A DNA stretch of 64,000 nt. Source: JANQRX01 sp963663975 (GTDB lineage: Bacteria; Pseudomonadota; Alphaproteobacteria; Rhizobiales; Kaistiaceae). The notes under the pieces are model-generated. The model did no database searches and was not told the origin of the DNA. It saw only the letters and a program-made list of their open reading frames with translations. The DNA lies in contig CAXXRA010000015.1 in assembly GCA_963663975.2 (NCBI GenBank), positions 558,001-622,000 of the forward strand, read 5' to 3'. Each line of letters starts with the position of its first letter. The stretch's first letter is position 1. Positions 18,290-26,484 of this stretch are shown piece after piece. A program made the translations under genes and the position numbers.

Positions 18290-19130
18290 GTCCTGTTGAC
18301 AGTTATCGGAGCCAGATGATGGCACCGACAAGAAACAGCATGGCCATGTAGGCCGTTGCGGTTTTTTCATAGCGCGTGGCGATGCGCCGGAAGTGTTTGA
18401 TTTTGTTTATGTAACATTCGACGAGATGTCTTTCTTTGTAGAGTTCGGCATCGTAGGGGATGGCTTGCGCCCGTGACGGGTTGGATGGGATCACCGCCAC
18501 TATTCCGGCATCGTTGAGACGGGCGCGGAGATGATCGGCATCATAGGCCGTGTCGGCGATGAGGTTTGCGCCGGCCACGTCGGCGATCAACTCTTCAGCC
18601 TGGGTGACATCGCCAACCTGACCGCCGGTGAGGATGAACCGTAATGGATTGCCGAGCCCATCGACAGCGATGTGAACCTTGCTCGTCAAGCCGCCGCGCG
18701 AACGTCCGATGGCCTGATTTTGAGTCCCCCTTTTGCGCCCGACGCATGTTGATGTGCCCGCACAATGGTTGAATCGATGATCAGGTATTCGAAGTCCGGA
18801 TCGTCCACCAAGGCCTTGAAAAGACTCTCCCATGCCCCTTGTTTGGCCCACCGGGAAAAGCGCACGTACACGCTGTTCCAATTGCCGAACGCGTCCGGCA
18901 GGTCGCGCCATGGCGAACTCGTGCGTGCAATCCACAATACCGCATCCACGAACAGACGATTGTCCCGTCCCGTGGATCCGCAATCCGACGCCTTGCCGGG
19001 TACCAAATCCGATATCCGTTCCCATTGAACGTCCGTCAATTCCCTGCGAAGCATGACCGGTTCCTCCTCCACACCCAGGTCTTGCTTGAATCACAACCGC
19101 CATTAATAAACCGTTAACTGTCAACAGCAC
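18290..19130 (-). mobile_element. Complete IS5-family insertion sequence, IS427-like
   Basis: 841 bp bounded by CTAG on both sides (18286-18289 and 19131-19134), consistent with a target duplication or CTAG/TA target preference. Terminal inverted repeats: GTCCTGTTGACAGTTA at the left and, reversed from the right end, GTGCTGTTGACAGTTA, one mismatch in 16. It encodes a frameshift-type transposase on the minus strand. Arms, flanks and both reading frames look intact, so it may be active or recently active. It inserted at the CTAG end of the palindromic repeat. Confidence 0.92.
18303..19054 (-). CDS. IS5-family transposase made by programmed frameshift (orfA/orfB)
   Basis: OrfA starts at ATG 19054 (MLRRELTDVQW) behind GGAGGAGG and would end at 18686. 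OrfB is open to TAA at 18303. The frames overlap around AAAAGGGGG (minus strand, 18726-18734), the type of slippery site used in IS427-group elements to make an OrfAB fusion of about 250 residues. The DDE catalytic residues are present: Asp in YLIIDSTIVRAHQHASGA, Asp in LIADTAYDADHLR and Glu in VECYINKIKHFRR. The N-terminal part has the DUF4096-like region (RDLPDAFGNWNSVYVRFSRW). Confidence 0.9.
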
Positions 19131-19170
19131 CTAGCCGTCGTCGGTGGTTCGGAGCCGGTCGTTTGAATCC

Positions 19171-19608
19171 CTAACCGCGCCCGGAGTTCAGATTCCGCGA
19201 CACCAGCGGCAGGAGTTTTCGCAGACGTTTGCGGTCCTTGTCGCCAATCCCGGCCAGGGCGCTTTTTTCAAGCCGTTTCCACACCTTGTCGATGGCCGCA
19301 ATCGTCTCGCGTCCGCGCTCGGTCAGGAAGACATGCGCCCGACGGCCGTCGCCCTTCGATGCCTGGCGCTCGACATAGCCCGCCGAAGCCAGCCGACCCA
19401 CCATCTTGGTCACGGTGGGCGGCTAGACGCCCAGCCGTGCCGCAAGATCGCTCATGGTTGTGCCGTCGTTCTCAGCCAGGGCCTTGAGCAGGCCCTCCTG
19501 TCCGAAGTGCAATCCGATACGGGAAAGCTCAGCGCCGGCACGGACGCGGTAGGCGTGCGCGGCTTGTGACAGACGGTGCGTGACCGTTCTGCGATGATCC
19601 AAGCCCAT
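19171..19608 (-). pseudogene. MarR-family regulator interrupted by one in-frame TAG
   Basis: A 146-codon frame encodes a full-size MarR winged-helix protein (LSRIGLHFGQEGLLKALAEN, TTMSDLAARLGV, PPTVTKMVGRLASAGYVERQ, RAHVFLTERGRETIAAID). A TAG codon at 19423-19425 replaces the residue between LGV and PPTVTKM, normally Ser in this recognition-helix motif; TCG to TAG is a single change. Everything else is preserved. It is the last gene of the leftward operon, 64 bp after the NAD(P)H oxidoreductase, so it was probably the local repressor. A recent nonsense mutation or a base-call error would both fit. Confidence 0.85.
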
Positions 19609-19672
19609 GAATTCACCAGCCTATCGGGGAAAGATGACCGAGTGATGACGGAAAGGCGTTCACCCACGCGGA

Positions 19673-20254
19673 TCAGAAATTGCGAAATTCGCGGTCAACG
19701 CGTTCGGCGAAACGCTGGCGCACGGCGGCGTCGGCGCGGTTGAGGTCATAAAGAGCCAGATATTTCATCTTCGCCCGCGGGTGAACCAACGCCCTGACCG
19801 ACCGCTTGATGATGCGACGGGGCGGATCGCCCATCAAGACAGTGCGCCAGCGATTGCCGCCATAGGTCACGACCGCGGCGAGCTTGCGGACGCTGTGCAG
19901 AATGGGTCGAAGCTGGCCGTCAACCAGGTCAAAGCTGACGCCGGGCAGGAAAACTCGATCAAAAAAGCCTTTGAGGATCGCCGGGTAGCCGTAATTCCAA
20001 ATCGGAAAAATCAACACCAGGCATTGGGCCCAGAGCAGACGATCGACATAGCCTTCGACCGGTTTCCGGCACAGATCCGTGTTGTGATAGTCGATCCTCT
20101 CGGAGCGCGACATGACCGGCTCGAAGCCCTCGGCATACAGATCGCAATCGTCAACCTGATGACCCGACTCGTTCAGGGCGGTCACCACGGTGCGATGCAA
20201 AGCGGCCTGGAAGGACGTTTCGACGGGATGGGCGAAGAGAACCAGAACCCGCAT
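19673..20254 (-). CDS. Flavodoxin-fold NAD(P)H oxidoreductase (NQO/MdaB type)
   Basis: 193 residues. N-terminal MRVLVLFAHPVETSFQAAL is the FMN/FAD phosphate-binding start of the flavodoxin-like NAD(P)H dehydrogenase family. LIFPIWNYGYPAILKGFFDR matches the characteristic WP..W..PA.LK.F.DRV block. These cytosolic flavoproteins pass two electrons from NAD(P)H to quinones or other acceptors. It starts 5 bp after the FAD oxidase stop, so it belongs to the same transcript and may regenerate or supply a flavin or quinone to that enzyme. That link is inferred. Confidence 0.87.
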   Translation of the reverse strand: MRVLVLFAHPVETSFQAALHRTVVTALNESGHQVDDCDLYAEGFEPVMSRSERIDYHNTDLCRKPVEGYVDRLLWAQCLVLIFPIWNYGYPAILKGFFDRVFLPGVSFDLVDGQLRPILHSVRKLAAVVTYGGNRWRTVLMGDPPRRIIKRSVRALVHPRAKMKYLALYDLNRADAAVRQRFAERVDREFRNF

Positions 20255-20259
20255 TTCAT

Positions 20260-21669
20260 CTAGCCGCCTGTCGGCTGAAGACCGGGGAACAGGTACGTTT
20301 TCCCACTGCTCAGATCGAAATCGGGATTGTCCCACGCAACCATCTTGCCGGGATTGAGCAGACCCCGCGGGTCGGCCTCGGCCTTGAACGCCAGTTGGAC
20401 CTTGTCGGTCATCTTCATCCCGCCCTCTTCGAGGGTATAGCGGTGAGGGTTGAAGATCGGACAGCCATGATCCTCGTGGATCGCCACGATTTCGTCGAGC
20501 CGTTCTTCGCTGCTGAAGCGCACGATCGGCAGCCCGGTGCACAACACATTGCCGTCGAAGCGGATGAACTCGAGATGGCCGGGTACTTCGTCGCCGAACA
20601 GCCGTGTCATCTCGTCTACGCGATCGACATGGTCAGGGAACGGGTAGAGAACCTGAAGGTAGGTGATGGTCGGATCGACCCGCAACCCGCGCAGCGTGGT
20701 GTGGTTCCAGGTCAGTTCGTACGCCGGAGGAAGGCCCTTCTTCTCCTCGTCGGTGGCGGTATCGGAGCGGTAGAGCAGTTCGGCCTTTTCGCGGCCTGCC
20801 AGCGCCAGGAACGGATCGACGGCGTGCGCCGCAACCATGATCAGAACGATCGACTGGTCGCGGCGCAGGAATTTGCGGTGCCGCAGGAAGTAGTCATGGG
20901 GGAGGGGGGCGGCGACGGTCGCGATCTCCTTGAATTCGAGCCCGTCATGGTTGGCGGCAAGATCGGCAAACCTGACGGCATCGCCGTAATCATCAAAGCC
21001 GACGATGACGTCGACCCAGTCATGGGCGGCGGTGATGGGCGTTTCGACCTCGGTAATGATGCCGTTCGTTCCATAGGCATGCATGACTTTGTGAAGATCC
21101 CAACCGGTGAGGTCGAGGACGCGCGGACGCTCCTCCATGGTCACGATGCGAAGCCTGAGAACGTTACCCAAGTCGCGCAGGCCACCCCACGCGATCGAGC
21201 CGACCCCGCCCGATCCGCCGGCGATGAAGCCGCCGATCGACGCTGTCTGATAGGTCGAGGGATGCAGGCGAAGCTCCTGACCGCCCTCAGTGCGGGTCCG
21301 GCGATCGATGTCGGCCAAGACCGCGCCAGGCTCTGCGACCACGCGACCCGGCGCGATCGACACCACACGGTTCATGGCGGAAAGGTCCATCACCACACCG
21401 CCGGACAAGGGCATCGCCTGGCCGTAATTGCCGGTTCCGGAACCACGCGGCGTGACCGCGATGCCGAGTTCGTAGCAGGCCTGCAGGACCGTGATGATTT
21501 CGGTTTCATTGGCGGGCGTGACCACCAGGTCGGCGCAAATATGGTCGAGTTGTCGTTTCAGGACCGGGGAGTACCAGAAGAAGTCCCGACTCTTCTGTTT
21601 GACGATGGCCGGATTGTCCTCGATTTTGATGCCCGAAAGGGCGGTTTTGAGCCTGGCGATATCAGTCAT
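20260..21669 (-). CDS. FAD-linked oxidase of the GlcD/VAO family
   Basis: 469 residues. PCMH-type FAD-binding domain at residues ~40-225: VVTPANETEIITVLQACYEL, TPRGSGTGNYGQAMPLSGG (phosphate loop) and SIGGFIAGGSGGVGSIAWGG. A C-terminal cap ends in the family signature ADPRGLLNPGKMVAW. Substrates of this family include 2-hydroxy acids, sugars and alkaloid-like heterocycles. Its start overlaps the deaminase stop (ATGA), so the two are translationally coupled, which suggests that it oxidises the substrate or product of that deaminase. Specific substrate unknown. Confidence 0.88.
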   Translation of the reverse strand: MTDIARLKTALSGIKIEDNPAIVKQKSRDFFWYSPVLKRQLDHICADLVVTPANETEIITVLQACYELGIAVTPRGSGTGNYGQAMPLSGGVVMDLSAMNRVVSIAPGRVVAEPGAVLADIDRRTRTEGGQELRLHPSTYQTASIGGFIAGGSGGVGSIAWGGLRDLGNVLRLRIVTMEERPRVLDLTGWDLHKVMHAYGTNGIITEVETPITAAHDWVDVIVGFDDYGDAVRFADLAANHDGLEFKEIATVAAPLPHDYFLRHRKFLRRDQSIVLIMVAAHAVDPFLALAGREKAELLYRSDTATDEEKKGLPPAYELTWNHTTLRGLRVDPTITYLQVLYPFPDHVDRVDEMTRLFGDEVPGHLEFIRFDGNVLCTGLPIVRFSSEERLDEIVAIHEDHGCPIFNPHRYTLEEGGMKMTDKVQLAFKAEADPRGLLNPGKMVAWDNPDFDLSSGKTYLFPGLQPTGG

Positions 21670-22994
21670 CCCGGGATCTCCATCAGCGCGTCCAGCTCGC
21701 GGTAGTCGGGCAGGGTGCGGTCAATGGCTCTGCCGCTTCGGATGACCACTCGATCGGCCTGCGGACGCGCCAGCAATTCAGTATAACTGCGCGCGGAAAA
21801 TGCGACGAGGTCGGCGGCTGCGCCAGCGGCCATGACGCCACGATCGGGGCGGCCGATGATATTCGCCGGTACGCGGGTAGCATATCGCGGACTGTCGGCA
21901 ATGGGGTGGTCGAGATGGCCGATCCGCACCGCCTCGCGATAAACCTCCACCATGTCAAGGTCGCCATAGGCGTAGAAGGGGTCACGGATGTTGTCGGAGG
22001 CGATCGCCGTTCGGACCCCGGCAGCGGTGAGCTCGCTGAGCAGCGTTACGCCACGCCGGCGGGGCGTGCGACCGCCGGTACGGTCCTGCAGATAGAGATT
22101 GCACATGGGCAGGGAGACGACGGCGATGCCGGCTTCGGCAACGGCGTCCATGATCGCCTTGGCCTCGTCGTCCGGCTGGGCGGCCAGCGAGCAGCAGTGA
22201 CCGGCCACGACCTGGCCGGCAAAGCCGGTGCGCTTCACCGCGTCCGCTACCGCGCGCAGCGACCTGGCCGTCGGATCGCCGGTCTCGTCGACGTGAAAGT
22301 CGAGGTCGAGACCGGCCTCGGCCGCTCGCCGCATCACTTGATCGAGGATGCGATCGAGCTCCGGCACCATGAATGTGACCGCGCCGAACACGCCGCCATG
22401 CCGGGACACGGTAGCAGCGATTTCGCTTGCCAGACGGTCATCTGCCAGGGCGTCGATCGGCAGCAGTGAAACCGCCTGCAAATCAATGCGACCGGCCCAT
22501 TTGCGGCGCATGTCGCCGAAGACCGGCCAGCTGATGTCGTGTTGCGGCGGGATTGAATCGAGGTGGGTACGGAGGGTGGCGGTGCCGTGGGCAAACGCGC
22601 AGCGCAGGGCAAAATCCATTCTGCCGGCGACATCATCGGCGTTCCAGTTGCCTGTCCGATCATGATCGGTGGCGTCCAGGGCGCCGCCGAATGTGCCGTC
22701 GGGATTGGGGCGACGCGGCCATATGTGGCCCTTGTCGAGATGGGTGTGCATGTCGATGAAGCACGGCCACACCATGCCGCGATCGAGATCGACAGTGGGC
22801 AGGATATCAGGTGACGGATCGTCCCCGAGCGGCGTGATACGGGCAATCAGGCCGTTCCGAATCTCGATGTTGACGATGACCAGGCCGTCCTCATCAGGTG
22901 TGGCGACGGGCACGGTGAGCAGGGCCGAGGGTGCGGTCGCATTGGCGAGACGATAGCTGCCGGCAGTGGGAACAACGGCGAAATCGGCTGCCAT
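21666..22994 (-). CDS. Cytosine-deaminase-like amidohydrolase
   Basis: 442 residues from ATG 22994 (MAADFAVVPTAG), 4 bp after the permease stop. Amidohydrolase-superfamily metal ligands: HTHLDKGH (His83/His85), HVDETGD, AGHCCSLA and the late Asp in ASDNIRDPFYAYGD. Spacing and these motifs resemble CodA cytosine deaminase and related N-heterocycle aminohydrolases such as isopropylammelide hydrolases. It should deaminate or hydrolyse an exocyclic or ring C-N bond of a pyrimidine, triazine or similar ring in the cytoplasm. It sits downstream of an importer operon whose ligand it probably acts on. Confidence 0.87.
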   Translation of the reverse strand: MAADFAVVPTAGSYRLANATAPSALLTVPVATPDEDGLVIVNIEIRNGLIARITPLGDDPSPDILPTVDLDRGMVWPCFIDMHTHLDKGHIWPRRPNPDGTFGGALDATDHDRTGNWNADDVAGRMDFALRCAFAHGTATLRTHLDSIPPQHDISWPVFGDMRRKWAGRIDLQAVSLLPIDALADDRLASEIAATVSRHGGVFGAVTFMVPELDRILDQVMRRAAEAGLDLDFHVDETGDPTARSLRAVADAVKRTGFAGQVVAGHCCSLAAQPDDEAKAIMDAVAEAGIAVVSLPMCNLYLQDRTGGRTPRRRGVTLLSELTAAGVRTAIASDNIRDPFYAYGDLDMVEVYREAVRIGHLDHPIADSPRYATRVPANIIGRPDRGVMAAGAAADLVAFSARSYTELLARPQADRVVIRSGRAIDRTLPDYRELDALMEIPG

Positions 22995-22998
22995 GACG

Positions 22999-23865
22999 TC
23001 AATTCTCTCGGCGAACGACGCTCTCGTGCCAATTTCTGAGCAGAAGATGCGAAATGAGGCTGGTGGCGAAGTAGATGACGATGCCGGTGCCGGACAACAA
23101 CACCAGGGCCGCAAACAGCCTGGGAATGTTCAGACGATACTGGGATTCGAGCAGCCGGAACGCCAGGCCGGAACCCGCTCCGGCCGTTCCGGCTGCAAAT
23201 TCGGCGACGACCGCGGCGATCAGTGCCAACCCGCCGGCTATTCTCAACCCGGTCAGAAAGTAGGGAAGGGCGCTCGGAATCTTGAGAAAGAGTAGCGTCT
23301 GCCAACCCTTGGCGCCGTAAAGTTCAAATAGATTCAGCAGGTTATGATCGGTGCTCCGCAGTCCCTGGGTGGTGTTGGACAGGATCGGGAAGAAGGCGAC
23401 AATCCAGGCGCAAATCAGCAGGGCCGACTGGGTCGTCGGCGCATAGATCAGGATCAGCGGGGCGATGGCGACAATCGGCGTGACCTGCAGGATGACCGCA
23501 TAGGGATAGAGCGCCAGCTCGACCAGGCGGCTCTGCGCCATCAGAATGGCGATAAAGACGCCGCCCGCCAGGGCGATCGCCAAAGCCGTCAGGGTGATCC
23601 GCAGCGTGACGCCAAGCGCAGGCAGGAGCACGGGCCAGTCGGTCGAGAACGCCTGGGCGACGCGCACCGGGCTTGGCAGGATGTAGTGGGGCACCTCATT
23701 GATCGTGACGTAGATCTGCCAGGCGAGGACCAAAAGCAGCAGCATGCCGACCGGAATGGCGATACGCGTGAAACGCACGACCGCTGAACCACCCTCGGTT
23801 TGTGGTGTCGGCGCCTCGTCGTCTGGCGCTACGGGCGCGGCCTTGTCGGCGGGGATGACCGTCAC
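22999..23865 (-). CDS. ABC transporter permease (TauC/SsuC/ThiX type)
   Basis: 288 residues if translation begins at GTG 23865, which overlaps the ATPase stop as GTGA. An ATG 51 bp upstream (23916) is the alternative. The mature part has about six membrane helices and the inner-membrane permease loop, seen as ELYGAKGWQTLLFLKIPSALP (the EAA-type ATPase contact). It couples with the adjacent NMT1-like binding protein and ATPase, as in importers of taurine, sulfonates, nitrate or HMP/pyrimidines. Neighbouring deaminases favour a pyrimidine-like or other N-heterocycle ligand. Confidence 0.9.
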   Translation of the reverse strand: MTVIPADKAAPVAPDDEAPTPQTEGGSAVVRFTRIAIPVGMLLLLVLAWQIYVTINEVPHYILPSPVRVAQAFSTDWPVLLPALGVTLRITLTALAIALAGGVFIAILMAQSRLVELALYPYAVILQVTPIVAIAPLILIYAPTTQSALLICAWIVAFFPILSNTTQGLRSTDHNLLNLFELYGAKGWQTLLFLKIPSALPYFLTGLRIAGGLALIAAVVAEFAAGTAGAGSGLAFRLLESQYRLNIPRLFAALVLLSGTGIVIYFATSLISHLLLRNWHESVVRREN

Positions 23866-24713
23866 GCTGCCTGATCCCCCATGGCGTGGTGCAGGGCTGT
23901 CGAGACCCTGCGGCAATTGTCACCATACCGCGCCGAGGTACGGAAATCGTCGTCGCGGGGATAAGGAGCATCGATCGTCAAATCCTCCACCACACGTCCG
24001 GGTCGCGCGGCCATGACGGCGATTCGTTGCGACAGGTAGACCGATTCGAACACCGAATGAGTGACGAAAATTACGGTCCAGCCGAAGGTCTCCCACAGCC
24101 GCAGAAGGTCATTGTTGAGCCGGAAGCGGGCGATCTCGTCGAGCGCGGCAAAGGGCTCGTCCATCAACAGAAGTTTGGGGCGGGTGATCAGGGCGCGGGC
24201 GATGGACACCCGCATTTTCATCCCGCCCGACAATTCGCGCGGATAAGATTGAGCGAAACCGGCCAGACCGACCATCTCCAGCGCCTGCACGATCTCATCG
24301 CGCGATTCAGCGCGGGTGCGTCCTTTGAGGCGCAACGGCAGCCACACATTCCTGAACACGGTGGCCCAAGGCATCAATGTCGGCTCCTGGAAGACAAAGC
24401 CGATTTCCGGCGTTGCACCGGACTCCGATCCGCCGGTCGAGGTGGGCCATGCGACTTTTCCGGACGTTGCGTCACCGAGGCCGGCGATGATCCGCAATGC
24501 GGTCGATTTACCGCAGCCGGACGGTCCCAGAAGGCTGACAAACTCACCCTGGAGGATGTCGAGCGACATGTCCTTGAGCGCGACCGTGCCGTTGGAAAAG
24601 ATCTTCGTTACGGATCGCAGGGAGACCAATGGTGGCGAGGTCTGCGCCCTTTGCGAGCCGGCGGCCGACGACAGACCGGCGCTGTGGGAGGCTTCGTTCA
24701 AGGTCGTACCCAC
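23862..24713 (-). CDS. ABC transporter ATP-binding protein (TauB/SsuB type)
   Basis: 283 residues. Walker A LLGPSGCGKSTALRIIAG, Q-loop in GFVFQEPTLMPWATV, signature LSGGMKMRVSIARAL, Walker B LLLMDEPFAALDE and H-loop VIFVTHSVFES are all present, so it should hydrolyse ATP. The N-terminal ~35 residues (MGTTLNEASHSAGLSS...) are a non-conserved extension. It is encoded 67 bp after the binding-protein gene and overlaps the permease start. Confidence 0.93.
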   Translation of the reverse strand: MGTTLNEASHSAGLSSAAGSQRAQTSPPLVSLRSVTKIFSNGTVALKDMSLDILQGEFVSLLGPSGCGKSTALRIIAGLGDATSGKVAWPTSTGGSESGATPEIGFVFQEPTLMPWATVFRNVWLPLRLKGRTRAESRDEIVQALEMVGLAGFAQSYPRELSGGMKMRVSIARALITRPKLLLMDEPFAALDEIARFRLNNDLLRLWETFGWTVIFVTHSVFESVYLSQRIAVMAARPGRVVEDLTIDAPYPRDDDFRTSARYGDNCRRVSTALHHAMGDQAA

Positions 24714-24780
24714 CGATGTTCGATCGAGCGCAAGGCGTTCGAAGGAGGCGTTTCTCGCCCCCTTCGAACGGTTTCAGCGG

Positions 24781-25794
24781 TTAGTTCGGCTTGAGGTCGG
24801 CACCAACATTCTTGCAGACGAACCGGGTGGTGAAGGCCTGTTCGGGATCGATGTCGGCCCGCACTGCGCCGGCCTCGACCATCTTGCTGTGGAAGCTCCT
24901 CACCTGCTCGGCGGAGATGCAGCCAATTCCGCCATCGACGGCGGCGCCCGAATCGACCAGGCCGTATTCCAGCATCTTGGCGATGGTGAATTCGAGCTGA
25001 CCATCGGTCATTTCCGGATTGTGCTGTTTGATCAGTTCGTTGCCGGCTGCGTTGTCGCCGTACAGATAAGTGTACCAGCCGATGATCGAGGCATCGACGA
25101 AGCGCTGAACGATGTCGGGATTGTTCTCGACGAAATCGGTCTTGGCCTCGATCATTGTGGACGGCGTGTTGTAGCCGGCGTCGGCCAACAGGAACAGTTT
25201 GGGCTTGAACCCGCCTTCACGCTCGATAGCGTAGGGCTCGGACGTGATGTAGCCCTGCTGCGCCGACATGGGATCGGCCAGGAACGGCGCTGGATTGAAG
25301 GTGTAGGGCCTGATCTGCTCGTCCCGGAACCCATCGTATGCTCCCTTCATCCACTGAAACCCGGTTGAGAAGAGATCTTTAGCCATGAAGATGGTCGGCA
25401 GATTGGCAAGATCGCCGAAGCTTTCGACCGGGGCGTCCGGATGGGCGATCAGCACCTGGGGATCCTTCTGGAAGATCGCCGCAACCTCAATGAGCGGGAT
25501 TTCCTGTTCCAGCGCCGAAAACGAACCAACCAAATTCCCTCGCATGTAGAATTGGATCTTGTCGGCCATCAGCAGCGCCGAGTTGGCCGCCTGCGGACCG
25601 CCCTGCTTGATGGTCACGTCGAGGCCGAATTTCTCATACGTGCCGTCGGCCACGGCCTGGTAGAAGCCGCCGTGTTCGGCCTCGGCGAGCCAGTTCGTTC
25701 CAAACTTAATCTCATCAAGGGCCAGCGCCGGGCCCGCCGACAGCAAGGCCGCCGCGCACGCAGCAAAAGTCGCCTTCTTCGCATTTACGCTCAT
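24781..25794 (-). CDS. NMT1/THI5-like ABC substrate-binding protein
   Basis: 337 residues; first gene of the leftward operon. Signal peptide MSVNAKKATFAACAAALLSA followed by GPALA, mature start LDEIKFG. Family marks: TNWLAEAEHGGFYQAVADGT, GLDVTIKQGG, VAAIFQKDPQVLIAHPDAP and AQQGYITSEPYA. THI5-like proteins bind pyrimidine precursors (for example formylaminopyrimidine or HMP), and wider NMT1 members bind other planar ligands. With two deaminases in the locus, a nitrogen heterocycle is the likely cargo. AGGGG lies 8 nt before ATG 25794. Confidence 0.9.
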   Translation of the reverse strand: MSVNAKKATFAACAAALLSAGPALALDEIKFGTNWLAEAEHGGFYQAVADGTYEKFGLDVTIKQGGPQAANSALLMADKIQFYMRGNLVGSFSALEQEIPLIEVAAIFQKDPQVLIAHPDAPVESFGDLANLPTIFMAKDLFSTGFQWMKGAYDGFRDEQIRPYTFNPAPFLADPMSAQQGYITSEPYAIEREGGFKPKLFLLADAGYNTPSTMIEAKTDFVENNPDIVQRFVDASIIGWYTYLYGDNAAGNELIKQHNPEMTDGQLEFTIAKMLEYGLVDSGAAVDGGIGCISAEQVRSFHSKMVEAGAVRADIDPEQAFTTRFVCKNVGADLKPN

Positions 25795-26089
25795 GATCTA
25801 TCCCCTCGGTTCGCTGGTTGGCCCGCGCACCTTTGAGGTGAACGGGCAAAGACAATTTGGCGACGAATTCTAGCGCGCCGCCGGCGATATGCCACCCGGC
25901 CTGGCGCCGAGATCGGTTATCCACGATGAAGAAGCATGTAGCCGAGGACAAGTGCAAGATTTTGAGCGAGCCGCCGGGGAGCGGACCCGTCAGCCCGGAG
26001 CCGGCCGGGCCTTGCCAGCCCGGTGCAGCTGATCGTAGCGTGCGATCCAGCCTCAAAAATCATCGACAGGGTCTTCCAACACAACGCCC

Positions 26090-26479
26090 ATGAGACAGGA
26101 ACTCAATCCCGATGGCATTCGTGCGCCATTCGGGAACTACAGCCACGGAGTTATCACGCCGCCAGGGGTGCGGCTGGTTTTCTGCTCCGGACAACTTGGA
26201 ATTCGGGCCGACGAGACCGTCCCCGACACTGTCGAAGAGCAGGCGGAGTGCTGTTTTGAGAACATCAGCGCGATCCTGGGCGAGGCCGGCATGGACTTCA
26301 AAAACGTGGTCCGGCTAGGGGCTTTCGTCACCCGTCGCCAGGACATGCGGGGCTATATGCGGGTGCGCGACCGCTATGTCGGCGCGCCGCCGCCGGCGTC
26401 CACGCTGGTGATCGTCACCGGATTCACCAGACCTGAATTTCTGGTCGAGGTCGAAGCCATTGCGGCGGGGGGCGACTGA
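26090..26479 (+). CDS. RidA/YjgF-family protein
   Basis: 129 residues, normal for the family. It retains the RidA signature arginine region (VVRLGAFVTRRQDMRGYMRV) and the C-terminal RPEFLVEVEAIA. RidA proteins hydrolyse reactive imines and enamines, releasing ammonia. Members of this superfamily are commonly placed in pyrimidine and other N-heterocycle degradation operons, where they clear aminoacrylate-type products. It is the first gene of the rightward operon. The 295 bp separating it from the divergent binding-protein gene must hold both promoters, but I see no clear operator there. Confidence 0.92.
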   Translation: MRQELNPDGIRAPFGNYSHGVITPPGVRLVFCSGQLGIRADETVPDTVEEQAECCFENISAILGEAGMDFKNVVRLGAFVTRRQDMRGYMRVRDRYVGAPPPASTLVIVTGFTRPEFLVEVEAIAAGGD

Positions 26480-26484
26480 CGCTC

